NCBI RefSeq assembly: GCF_010501105.1
Contig: NZ_QVMQ01000022.1
Span: 1-32,701, forward strand
Reading direction: 5' to 3'
Length of the DNA: 32,701 bases
Source of the DNA: Dysgonomonas sp. 511
GTDB taxonomy: Bacteria; Bacteroidota; Bacteroidia; Bacteroidales; Dysgonomonadaceae
The notes under the pieces were generated by a model. That model searched no databases. It was not told the DNA's origin and saw only the letters and a list, made by a program, of their open reading frames with translations. A program made the translations under genes and the position numbers. This document shows positions 18,913 to 25,809 of this stretch, one piece after another. Every line of letters begins with the position of its first letter. Position 1 is the stretch's first letter.

Positions 18913-18942
18913 GGGGAGTATCTATGTACTCCTCTATTTTTA
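18913..18942 (+). terminator. Intrinsic terminator after the rteC-like gene
   Basis: GGGGAGTA (18913-18920) pairs with TACTCCTC (18927-18934), 8 pairs with one G-U and a 6-base loop, followed by TATTTTTATT. It lies 45 bases after the stop codon. Confidence 0.65.
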
Positions 18943-19019
18943 TTGATTTATTCTGTTGAGTTTTGTCCTGCCAATCGATTGGAATTAATTGGTTTATTAA
19001 TTTCAAAACAAGAAACAAT

Positions 19020-19346
19020 ATGTATTTAGATAATGATGACTTTCTAAGTTGGATGGAGAAACTATCTAGCAAATTGAATGAAATAGGTAAAGACCTAAAA
19101 TCATTAGTTAACACTTCCGATATATTGGAAGACAACGAGAAAATACTGGATAATCAGGATTTATGTTTTCTTTTCAAGGTTTCCAAAAGAACGCTCCAAC
19201 GCTATCGGGACAAAGGGATTCTACCTTATTTTAAAGTCGAAGAGAGGGTATATTATAAAGCCAGCGATATACGGGAGTTTGTAAAAAAGTACGGAAGCTC
19301 TTCCCGTGTCAGATGGGATGAGGATGTATCCGAAGATGATGTATGA
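19020..19346 (+). CDS. Excisionase-type helix-turn-helix protein
   Basis: A 108-residue DNA-binding protein. The C-terminal half has the MerR/Xis-like winged HTH seen in Bacteroidota mobile elements: ILDNQDLCFLFKVSKRTLQR, then YRDKGILPYFKVEERVYYKA and SDIREFVKK. The N-terminal 50 residues are helical and may form a coiled coil (WMEKLSSKLNEIGKDLKSLV). The frame is open upstream to 18963, but ATG 19020 follows the usual family length. Members act as excisionases (Xis2c/2d-like) or small regulators of element excision. Located after an RteC-like gene; two more such proteins lie at 25171 and 25449. Confidence 0.8.
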   Translation: MYLDNDDFLSWMEKLSSKLNEIGKDLKSLVNTSDILEDNEKILDNQDLCFLFKVSKRTLQRYRDKGILPYFKVEERVYYKASDIREFVKKYGSSSRVRWDEDVSEDDV

Positions 19347-19369
19347 GCCACCCTAGCCTCCAACAAAAT

Positions 19370-19429
19370 TTTTCCCTTTAGACAAATGGCCTCTCACAAA
19401 ATACAGAGGTCTTTGATCCAAAGGGAAAA
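19370..19429. terminator. Extended imperfect hairpin, possible terminator
   Basis: TTTTCCCTTT (19370-19379) pairs with AAAGGGAAAA (19420-19429); inside, CAAA (19383-19386) pairs with TTTG (19412-19415) and GCCTCT (19389-19394) with AGAGGT (19405-19410). The 3' side continues GTTTTCTTT. It lies 23 bases after the HTH gene and could terminate it while insulating the next promoter. Confidence 0.55.
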
Positions 19430-19446
19430 GTTTTCTTTAACAACTC

Positions 19447-19480
19447 TTTTCTACCAATTCTACTAAATTGGCTATCTTTG
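19447..19480 (+). promoter_or_regulatory. Promoter with embedded operator-like palindrome
   Basis: The -7 element TATCTTTG (19473-19480) is an exact TAnnTTTG; a weak -33 (TTTTC, 19447-19451) sits about 21 bases upstream. Between them CCAATT (19454-19459) and AATTGG (19466-19471) form a palindrome with a 6-base spacer, well placed for a repressor. The expected start of transcription (about 19485-19488) is only a few bases before ATG 19491, which implies a nearly leaderless mRNA. Confidence 0.5.
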
Positions 19481-19490
19481 ATTCTTGAAT

Positions 19491-20291
19491 ATGGAAGTTT
19501 TACAAAACGAAAGGAAAAGAGCTGAAGAGGCTATGATTAAAGTTGTAGAAGATTTTTTTCTACAATTCGGGATAAAATATAAAAGACATACTAAAACAAG
19601 CCTCCTATTAGTTCGATATTTTAACTTCAGGTTAAAATATATACTTGTCGGAAAAAGGAAAATGCAGGTTTCAAAAGAACTATCGACTAAAATACTGACT
19701 CATCAATATAGAAATGATACTTTTTCCATTTTTGATAAGATAATAAGCGGAGAAGATATTAATCCCTTTCAGAGTAAGGAATCATTTAATGCTGATTATC
19801 ATGACTCTTTATTTAATGATTGGAAAATACATCATTTGCATTTATCCACAAAAAAGAAAAATCCGACTGATTATTTCAATGAAAGAACAGGTCCATTATT
19901 GTTTATCTTATTTACAGATGATACAGCATATGCCTTAGATATAAAAAATCACAATGATAAGAATGTATGGAGCGATACAGACCTTATCCACATTATACAG
20001 AAAAACTGGAATTATTTGATTTCTGCCAGTGAAGTGCCTAATATAACATGGAGTCCCGATTTGTCTGATAAAGAAATTGGTATCTTAAGAAAAAAGGGAT
20101 ATACCTTCGGTATCAATGTTGATGAAAAATCATATTTATATATTGGTCATGGACAGACATCTTCCGGGGACAACCTTTTAGCTATACGAATGGCTAATGA
20201 AGTACTGAGATGGCTTGCTAAGAATTACGAATTAATAGATACTGATATCAATAGATATGATTTGGGGTTAAAAGAACAACTCCACATATAA
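19491..20291 (+). CDS. Hypothetical protein with HHLHL motif, function unknown
   Basis: A 266-267-residue soluble protein I do not recognise. No signal peptide or membrane segment. The N-terminus is helical and charged. The centre carries a conserved-looking block: DWKIHHLHLSTK (near residue 118), RTGPLLFILFTDDTAYALDI and KNHNDKNVWSDTDLIHIIQKN, with several His and Asp residues spaced as in a metal or nuclease site. The C-terminus has GYTFGINVDEKSYLYIGHG and a final helix. The start ATG 19491 is preferred over TTG 19485 because the promoter -7 element ends at 19480. It has its own promoter with an operator-like palindrome and ends 3 bases from the convergent relaxase gene. Its position in the element and the tight control suggest an accessory gene such as a toxin or defence factor, but that is inference only. 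Confidence 0.7.
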   Translation: MEVLQNERKRAEEAMIKVVEDFFLQFGIKYKRHTKTSLLLVRYFNFRLKYILVGKRKMQVSKELSTKILTHQYRNDTFSIFDKIISGEDINPFQSKESFNADYHDSLFNDWKIHHLHLSTKKKNPTDYFNERTGPLLFILFTDDTAYALDIKNHNDKNVWSDTDLIHIIQKNWNYLISASEVPNITWSPDLSDKEIGILRKKGYTFGINVDEKSYLYIGHGQTSSGDNLLAIRMANEVLRWLAKNYELIDTDINRYDLGLKEQLHI

Positions 20292-20294
20292 TTT

Positions 20295-21578
20295 TTATAG
20301 TCCTCGGCTCTTTCTTTTCTTCTTCCTCTTTCTGCTTTTCTCCTCATTCTCTTTTTCCCGGACAAAATTTTCCGCATCGTAGTCTGTACCATGCTGTTCA
20401 AACAAGCCAATGCCTAAACTTGAGCTATCGCTTTCGGTGGATTGCGGAACTCCGGAGGATTCCGTGAATTGGCCGGAGCGATTCTTTTCAATTGAAGTTT
20501 TATTATCTGCTGTTGGTTCAATGTTTCTTTCAGAAGAATCTTTGAACAGGCCGTTAAATATATTTGCCGAAAATACCTTACCTAAGCGGGAGCCATTGAG
20601 AATAGTTCGATTCTGATAATCGATAAAAGTTATACCATATATCCGTCCTTGCTCATTCTGTCGGAATATACAACCAATGCCTTGTTTTAATAAAGATTGT
20701 CTGAAACTATCTATATTGATATTGGGCTGGTTCATCGCTCTGCTAATGATAGGTTTTAATCTATCCTTAGTACCCGACTTATCAATTACGATTTTTGATT
20801 TTTCAAAATGCTTTTGCAGGGCTTCTGTGTTTACTGACTTTCCGAATAAAGAAGATTTGAAAGGCTTAGATACCTTTTCTCCATTCTCATCCAATACCGA
20901 ATAAATCAATCCCCGGTAAGGTCTACCTTTATATTCTCCCTTAACCTCATCAACCGTTACATTGAACTGCTCCAATAGTGTACGGTATTCCCCGAACGAC
21001 TGAAAATGATAGTTAGCCATAACGGATTTAGTGATATTGCCTACCTGATGTTTTAAATCTCCGGCTTTGTAATCTATCTTTTTTGTAGGAGCTTCGCTTT
21101 CACGCTGTCCTTTCTTTAGTGGGATAAGATTAAACTCCTGTTCCAGTTCCTTGCATATCTTCATGGAACGAGCTACTTCATAACTATCATTAATCTTTTT
21201 GCCTGTTTCGTCTATTCGCAGAGATATGATATGAGCATGAGTCCTGTTTATATCGAAATGTTTGATAACAATATATGGTTGGTTTCCATACCCTAACTTT
21301 TCCATATATCGTTGAACTACAGTTGATAACTGTTCATCGGACAGCTTATCTTTCGGGTCGGAATTAAGTGAAGCATGAAAAACTACATTCTCGGTTTTAT
21401 TATTTTTCACCAGATAAGGATAAAAGGAATCCATACAATTCCGGATAGAGAACTTACCATCCATAGAATCGAACATCTTTTGGCTGTATAATACATCGGC
21501 TTGGTTATCATCTACTTTGATTTTATTATACGCCAACACACCGTAAACCGATTTTCCACTACTTATTTTGGCAAGCAT
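20295..21578 (-). CDS. Relaxase (mobilisation nuclease, MobB/MOBP type)
   Basis: A 427-residue relaxase that would nick oriT and lead the strand into the recipient. The N-terminal nuclease domain shows SVYGVLAYNKIK with candidate catalytic tyrosines (Tyr12, Tyr17), VVFHASLNSDPKD, and the metal-binding histidine motif KHFDINRTHAHIISLRID with His107, His114 and His116, as in the relaxase family PF03432 of Bacteroides elements. The C-terminal 80 residues are low-complexity and end in a basic tail (RKRKKKRKSRG). The start overlaps the 3' end of the upstream relaxosome gene by 16 bases, implying translational coupling. The stop faces the stop of the unknown gene at 20291 with a 3-base gap. Confidence 0.92.
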   Translation of the reverse strand: MLAKISSGKSVYGVLAYNKIKVDDNQADVLYSQKMFDSMDGKFSIRNCMDSFYPYLVKNNKTENVVFHASLNSDPKDKLSDEQLSTVVQRYMEKLGYGNQPYIVIKHFDINRTHAHIISLRIDETGKKINDSYEVARSMKICKELEQEFNLIPLKKGQRESEAPTKKIDYKAGDLKHQVGNITKSVMANYHFQSFGEYRTLLEQFNVTVDEVKGEYKGRPYRGLIYSVLDENGEKVSKPFKSSLFGKSVNTEALQKHFEKSKIVIDKSGTKDRLKPIISRAMNQPNINIDSFRQSLLKQGIGCIFRQNEQGRIYGITFIDYQNRTILNGSRLGKVFSANIFNGLFKDSSERNIEPTADNKTSIEKNRSGQFTESSGVPQSTESDSSSLGIGLFEQHGTDYDAENFVREKENEEKSRKRKKKRKSRGL

Positions 21579-22009
21579 TTCTCCTTTAGTTTGATAACTA
21601 TATTTTCAAATTCTTTCATGGTTTGGATAAATTCAAGGGTAGATTTTTCTACTATTTTCATCATAAAGCGGGCTTTATCTTCTCCTAAGTTTTTTACTAA
21701 AGCGACAAAAAGCTGATTGTAATTATTCTTTATGCTTCTGTATTGGGTGAAAAATTGTGTCAACAACATCACAAAATCAATCGTAGATTTATTGATTTCG
21801 ATAATCTTTAGCTTATGATTTTGTACACAGTTAGCTATAAATCTTGATTTACTTCTCATCCCCGATTGGTTAAACATGGAAAGGAACCGTTGGTTTTCTT
21901 TATCAGTTAAGCGAATCATGTGGCGATATTTTTTTATATCGTCTTTTCTGGGTCTTCCTCTTTTCCTTTTGGGAGCTTGCTCCCCATTATTAATATGTTC
22001 CATATTCAT
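21563..22009 (-). CDS. Relaxosome accessory protein (MobA/MobC-like)
   Basis: A 148-residue mobilisation protein, first gene of the two-gene mob operon. It begins with a basic RKRGRPRKDD stretch (AT-hook-like) and has a ribbon-helix-helix-type segment (HMIRLTDKENQRFLSMFNQS), SRFIANCVQNH, then a long helical region with LVALVKNLGE-like spacing typical of MobC-family proteins that help the relaxase bind and melt oriT. The gene is transcribed away from the oriT candidate at 22033-22172. ATG 22003 is a possible alternative start. Confidence 0.85.
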   Translation of the reverse strand: MNMEHINNGEQAPKRKRGRPRKDDIKKYRHMIRLTDKENQRFLSMFNQSGMRSKSRFIANCVQNHKLKIIEINKSTIDFVMLLTQFFTQYRSIKNNYNQLFVALVKNLGEDKARFMMKIVEKSTLEFIQTMKEFENIVIKLKEKCLPK

Positions 22010-22032
22010 TTCTTATTGATTGGTTTTACTTA

Positions 22033-22172
22033 AAAGTTCGACTTGGGAGAACTTTCCCTCCAACCCTAAAGTTGGAGCAAGAAGGTTTTGGGCGAATGAA
22101 AAAGTATTTTTCTGATGCTCAAAACACTTCTTGCTATTAGCTGACGCTAATAAAATCCGCACAAGGGGCGGA
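22033..22172. other. Candidate origin of transfer (oriT)
   Basis: Directly upstream of the mob genes lies a run of inverted repeats: AAAGTTC / GAACTTT (22033-22039, 22049-22055), CTCCAAC / GTTGGAG (22058-22064, 22071-22077), a large one GCAAGAAGGTTTTG / CAAAACACTTCTTGC (22077-22090, 22120-22134, one bulge), ATTAGC / GCTAAT (22136-22141, 22146-22151), and TCCGC / GCGGA (22156-22160, 22168-22172). Position between divergent mob and transfer operons and the density of repeats are typical of oriT. The nic site cannot be assigned from sequence alone; the bases following the large repeat are the first place to look. Confidence 0.6.
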
Positions 22173-22510
22173 CATTGGCTGGAACCGTAAGCGATTACTC
22201 ATTAACAATCGGGAATTACATCAACGAAACATATCAATGTTTCCATTATCCGGTATCTCTCCTCTACAAAATTAGTGGTAATAACCTGCTGTAAATCATA
22301 GTAGATGTGGACAACTAATGCCATATGTTGACATGGAACGACACATCTGAAAAGAGATTGATTTTCTGTTTTTATTTGCAGGAGAATCGCAAAAAAGCAA
22401 TGCTTCGAATAAGCCGATTTGCTCATACTGATATAAGAGGAAAAACAGAAAAGCCTAAATGCTTAAAATAATATATGGTAATATGAATAACCGATTAAAA
22501 CCAATCATAT
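22173..22510. other. Intergenic region upstream of the transfer operon
   Basis: About 340 bases between the oriT candidate and the first transfer gene. I see no convincing coding frame; a 74-codon minus-strand frame (22426-22202) has no recognisable family and no supporting start signals. The promoter of the 22511 operon should be here, but no consensus TAnnTTTG stands out. Confidence 0.4.
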
Positions 22511-23026
22511 ATGGATAAAGAAAAGAATAAAATCAAAGATGCAGTACAGGGTATATCAACGGATACCAGCTCAAAAGCAGAAGTGAAGATAAACCCCAAT
22601 GCGTTTATTCGTAACATCGCTGTTGCAGGTAATAAAACAGGTATATCTGCTCATATGCCTGTAAGCGAAGATGCAGATGTGCAACAGGAAAAAGAGAATC
22701 CGGTAGATTCTGAATCTAAAATACAAAATAGTCCTAAAAATGTAGAAGAGACTAAAACCAAAGAATCTGCAAAACGTAAAAAAGGACAAGCGACTTCTAT
22801 CGATTACGAAAATGTGTTTCTGGCCCGAAACGAATTAAGCAACCGACAGGGCTTATATATCGACAAGGAAAACTATGAAGTCCTGCAAACCCTTGTCCGT
22901 TCCATACGCTCCGAACGGTTAAGTGTCAGCGGTCTAGTGGATAATATCGTCAAACATCATATCGAACTGTATGGCGATGAGATAAACCGAATTTTTGAGG
23001 AGAATATCAGAAAGCCGGTCAAATAA
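22511..23026 (+). CDS. DUF3408-family conjugal transfer protein (TraB-like)
   Basis: A 171-residue protein heading the transfer operon. The first 95 residues are polar and probably disordered (KENPVDSESKIQNSPKNVEE). The C-terminal 75 residues have the DUF3408 pattern: FLARNELSNRQGLYIDKENY, VRSIRSERLSVSGLVDNIVK, HHIELYGDEINRIFEENI. DUF3408 proteins accompany the ParA-like protein next to the mob genes in CTnDOT-type elements and probably bind DNA or assist relaxosome positioning. It is followed by a smaller paralogue 27 bases downstream. Confidence 0.8.
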   Translation: MDKEKNKIKDAVQGISTDTSSKAEVKINPNAFIRNIAVAGNKTGISAHMPVSEDADVQQEKENPVDSESKIQNSPKNVEETKTKESAKRKKGQATSIDYENVFLARNELSNRQGLYIDKENYEVLQTLVRSIRSERLSVSGLVDNIVKHHIELYGDEINRIFEENIRKPVK

Positions 23027-23053
23027 TTTAAATAACCAATAAAACAAAAGATT

Positions 23054-23302
23054 ATGACAACAGATGAACGTATTATTCAATATTCAGCCAGCTTTCTGAA
23101 CCGCAACGAACTGGAAAGCCGTCAGGGAATCTATCTTGAAAAAGCAACTATTGAAGTGATAAAGCATATTATTTACAATATCGGAGATGAAAAGCTTACC
23201 ATCAGCGGATTTGTAGAAAACGTACTGCAACATCACTTCGAAACCTATAAAGAAGAAATCAATACACTCTACACATTAAGATTCAGCAAACCGATTAAAT
23301 GA
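23054..23302 (+). CDS. Short DUF3408-like protein
   Basis: An 82-residue protein consisting of just the DUF3408 core: FLNRNELESRQGIYLEKATI, YNIGDEKLTISGFVENVLQ, HHFETYKEEINTLYTLRF. It is clearly a paralogue of the C-terminus of the preceding protein (same order of NEL-RQG-Y, LS/TISG, HH-E-Y, EIN blocks) without the disordered N-terminus. Both genes and parA form a tight operon. Confidence 0.75.
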   Translation: MTTDERIIQYSASFLNRNELESRQGIYLEKATIEVIKHIIYNIGDEKLTISGFVENVLQHHFETYKEEINTLYTLRFSKPIK

Positions 23303-23337
23303 TTAACAATCAATAAAACAACTCAATACTAAAAATT

Positions 23338-24117
23338 ATGACAGCAAATAACAACAGACAACCCTTGTATATAGCAATTTGCACTCAAAAGGGCGGAGCA
23401 GGAAAATCAGTATTCACGACACTTGTTGCCAGTTATCTGCATTATATCAAAGGATATAATGTTGCGATTATCGATTGTGATTATCCGCAATGGAGTATTT
23501 ACAAAATGAGACAACGGGAAGCAGAACAAATTGAAAGAAACAGCTTCTACCAAAACAAGGCTGAAATATTTTTCAGCAAGCTAAATAAACCGACCTATCC
23601 GATAGTTCCATGCCAACCCGAAACAGGTTTGCAACAGGCAAAAGAGTTCCTGTACTCGGAAGAGCAATCTTATGATATAGTTTTGTTCGACCTGCCGGGA
23701 ACAGTCAATAATGAAAGTGTTGTTCAAACTTACTTTGCCATGGATTACCTGTTTGTTCCCATAACTACCTCCCGAATCAATATGGAAAGTACCCTGCCGT
23801 TTATGATATCTACCCATGAGATGCTAACCGTCAATCAGGGAAATACAAAGCTAAGAGGCATATATCCATTTTGGAATATGGTATCATCCAAAGAAAAACC
23901 GGAATTATATTCTTATTACGAGAAAGCAATATTGGAATTGGGTATTCCAATTCTGGAAACACGGATTCCCAAGAGTGTCCGTTATGATAGGGAACAATCC
24001 ATTGAAGGTAATGACTATTTGTTTCTCTCTACTATATTCCCTCCGGATAAACCTTTGCTTAAAGGGAGTAATCTGAATTTATTGGTTGATGAAATAATTC
24101 AGATAACAGGACTATGA
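23338..24117 (+). CDS. ParA/MinD-like ATPase (TraA-like)
   Basis: A 259-residue deviant Walker ATPase. The signature KGGAGKS sits at residues 18-24 (signature lysine Lys18, P-loop Lys23), Walker A' is VAIIDCDYPQWS and the switch is VLFDLPGTVNN. The closest known role is the ParA-like protein encoded beside mobilisation genes in Bacteroides conjugative elements, where it may place the element or relaxosome at the transfer machinery or help it segregate. No parB gene is present; the DUF3408 proteins may take that partner role. The next gene overlaps its stop by 4 bases. Confidence 0.92.
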   Translation: MTANNNRQPLYIAICTQKGGAGKSVFTTLVASYLHYIKGYNVAIIDCDYPQWSIYKMRQREAEQIERNSFYQNKAEIFFSKLNKPTYPIVPCQPETGLQQAKEFLYSEEQSYDIVLFDLPGTVNNESVVQTYFAMDYLFVPITTSRINMESTLPFMISTHEMLTVNQGNTKLRGIYPFWNMVSSKEKPELYSYYEKAILELGIPILETRIPKSVRYDREQSIEGNDYLFLSTIFPPDKPLLKGSNLNLLVDEIIQITGL

Positions 24118-24785
24118 AAACAATAGGAATAATAGCATTGGTCATAACCTGTCTGTTTATGGCAGGCTTGAATCTGTGGAATGAGTTTAAGGACTGGTTT
24201 GATAGAAAATACCAACAGAAAGGACAAGGCAAGCCGGATAACCAGTCAATGGATATCCGAAAAGATGAAACGAAAAATATTCCGGATATTATCGGTAAAT
24301 CAAAATTCAACTTAAAAGAAGAAGAACTCAAACGAAAACAAAGGCAGGCTGAACAAACCAGGAAGATTACAGTCGATGTAGAAGAGAATAATATTCCTAT
24401 TCACAGCATCGATTTGGAGAAGGAAGAAAATCCTCTCTCCGGTTATACAGGACCAATCAGTTCGGAGGAAGATATTATCCTATATCAGGGTAATGGGAAA
24501 GCGGATATTATTCATGAGAAAAACCAGTCTTTTACAATGGATGAATTTGAACTGCTGGCAAAGACATTGCAGGGAAATCCTATACCGGAAAAGGAAGAGA
24601 AGCAGGTTCCTGAAATTCTACAGAAAGTACAGGGAACTAATCTGTACGAACAGTTCATTACTCAGGTCAATGGAGCGGAAGCAATAGCCGGTAATATATT
24701 GAGGTTAGCTGAAATAGATTCGGAAATGGATAATAACAATAACAGCTCCAACACAGGAAACCTGTCAAAATTTATACGCACATGA
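24114..24785 (+). CDS. Membrane-anchored transfer-operon protein (possibly DUF4122)
   Basis: A 223-residue protein with one N-terminal membrane helix (IIALVITCLFMAGLNLW) followed by a charged, mostly helical cytoplasmic part with a basic segment (KEEELKRKQRQAEQTRK) and FTMDEFELLAKTLQ. The start overlaps parA (ATGA) and its stop overlaps the following gene, so translation is coupled throughout. In CTn-type elements a DUF4122 protein occupies this place; I think this is that protein but cannot confirm the family without a profile search. The single anchor suggests a scaffold between the ParA ATPase and the membrane. Confidence 0.6.
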   Translation: MKTIGIIALVITCLFMAGLNLWNEFKDWFDRKYQQKGQGKPDNQSMDIRKDETKNIPDIIGKSKFNLKEEELKRKQRQAEQTRKITVDVEENNIPIHSIDLEKEENPLSGYTGPISSEEDIILYQGNGKADIIHEKNQSFTMDEFELLAKTLQGNPIPEKEEKQVPEILQKVQGTNLYEQFITQVNGAEAIAGNILRLAEIDSEMDNNNNSSNTGNLSKFIRT

Positions 24786-25168
24786 AACAGAATACAATAA
24801 CAATAGACAAGGCTCAATTTGAAAAGATAAATAGGCTTGTTGGAGAATTGAATCGTATATTCAAAACCATATCCGGGGATAAACCTGATACTCCCCTGTA
24901 TTGGTCTGGCTCGAAAAGTGATTTGGTGGAACTGGCATATGGAATACTTGAAACTAAACGATTCAATGACGGAGATATAGATATACAGGAAGCTGTTCAG
25001 TATCTCTCTCAAATGTTATCCTTTCCGGTAAATGATTGCTATGATATATTCCGTGCCATACGCAGACGCACCGACAGCCGGACACTGTTTCTGGATGAGA
25101 TGAAAGTAAAACTAAATCAAAGAATGGATGACATGGATAATGGCATTTTTAGGAAAAGGAGGAATTAA
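24782..25168 (+). CDS. RteC C-terminal domain protein
   Basis: A 128-residue protein consisting of little more than the C-terminal half of the RteC family: LYWSGSKSDLVELAYGILET, DIDIQEAVQYLSQMLSF, NDCYDIFRAIRRRTDSRTLF and LDEMKVKLNQRMDDMD. In full-length RteC this winged-helix-like half binds DNA to activate excision genes. The tight spacing (start inside the previous stop; next gene 2 bases away) and the HTH gene that follows suggest a small regulatory tail on the transfer operon. Confidence 0.82.
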   Translation: MKQNTITIDKAQFEKINRLVGELNRIFKTISGDKPDTPLYWSGSKSDLVELAYGILETKRFNDGDIDIQEAVQYLSQMLSFPVNDCYDIFRAIRRRTDSRTLFLDEMKVKLNQRMDDMDNGIFRKRRN

Positions 25169-25170
25169 TT

Positions 25171-25443
25171 ATGGAAATAGTCGCTATAGAAAAAAGAACT
25201 TTTGACCTGATGAAAAAACAGTTCGACGATTTTGTGAAGCAGGTCGAAAAACTCTGTAATAACAATCCGAAAACAGAATGGCTCAACAACGAACAGGTAT
25301 GCGGGATGCTCAATATATCGAAGCGGACACTCCAATCTTACAGGGATAATGGGACTTTATCTTACTCACAGATAGGGCATAAGTGCTATTACAAGCAATC
25401 GGATATCGAAAATCTGATAGAACAATCACAAATAAAGAAATAA
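25171..25443 (+). CDS. Excisionase-type helix-turn-helix protein
   Basis: A 90-residue protein with a short coiled N-terminus and the MerR/Xis-like HTH: WLNNEQVCGMLNISKRTLQS, YRDNGTLSYSQIGHKCYYKQ, SDIENLIE. It is related to the protein at 19020. Proteins of this type regulate or direct excision of Bacteroidota elements. It follows the RteC-like gene by 2 bases, repeating the rteC-like/HTH order seen at 18232-19346. Confidence 0.82.
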   Translation: MEIVAIEKRTFDLMKKQFDDFVKQVEKLCNNNPKTEWLNNEQVCGMLNISKRTLQSYRDNGTLSYSQIGHKCYYKQSDIENLIEQSQIKK

Positions 25444-25448
25444 CAGCA

Positions 25449-25709
25449 ATGGATATAGTTAACGGAAAATCAGAAGAGGTTATATCTTTCTTCTCGGCTC
25501 TGGGTAAAATGCTCGATAACATTCAGTTGGCTCTTAAAAACAGAGCTTCGAACGATAATAGACTGCTGACAAGCAAAGAAGTTTGTAAACTTCTCTGTAT
25601 TTCGCCCCGTACTCTTCAGGAATGGAGGAATACGGGGAAGATACCGTTTATTAAAATCGGAGGGAAAGTACTATATAGGCGGAAGGATATCGAATCGCTA
25701 TTTATATAA
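25449..25709 (+). CDS. Excisionase-type helix-turn-helix protein
   Basis: An 86-residue HTH_17-type protein: LLTSKEVCKLLCISPRTLQE, WRNTGKIPFIKIGGKVLYRR, KDIESLFI. The frame extends to 25383, but the ATG at 25449 lies 5 bases after the stop of the preceding HTH gene and gives the usual length. It is the last gene before a very strong terminator. The tandem of two Xis-like genes resembles the xis2c/xis2d pair of CTnDOT. Confidence 0.82.
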   Translation: MDIVNGKSEEVISFFSALGKMLDNIQLALKNRASNDNRLLTSKEVCKLLCISPRTLQEWRNTGKIPFIKIGGKVLYRRKDIESLFI

Positions 25710-25733
25710 ATATTAATCTGTTGGTTATATGTT

Positions 25734-25776
25734 AAAAACTAAGATGAAAATATAGTATTTTTCATCTTAGTTTTTT
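25734..25776. terminator. Perfect 17-bp intrinsic terminator
   Basis: AAAAACTAAGATGAAAA (25734-25750) is the exact reverse complement of 25759-25775, with an 8-base loop and a run of T on the 3' side; on the other strand the A-run serves the same way, so it may work in both directions. It closes the transfer/regulatory operon and separates it from the cargo. Confidence 0.85.
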
Positions 25777-25777
25777 G

Positions 25778-25785
25778 TACTTTTG
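25778..25785 (+). promoter_or_regulatory. Promoter -7 element of the cargo cassette
   Basis: TACTTTTG is an exact TAnnTTTG and abuts the terminator stem. The -33 position falls inside the terminator hairpin and shows only T-rich sequence. Transcription from about 25790 would give a 20-base leader to ATG 25810, which argues against the TTG at 25783 as start codon. Confidence 0.5.
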
Positions 25786-25809
25786 GATAAATCATTAATA
25801 ACAAACGAT

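Noticed and set aside
20410..20616. Plus-strand frames inside the relaxase gene
   Set aside because: They are antisense to a long, motif-complete relaxase and show no protein-like features.
22202..22426. Minus-strand frame of 74 codons upstream of the transfer operon
   Set aside because: No family resemblance, no promoter or neighbour context; more likely the operon's 5' region.
25783..25809. TTG start for the DnaB-like protein
   Set aside because: It overlaps the promoter -7 element (25778-25785), so it would not be in the mRNA; ATG 25810 is preferred.
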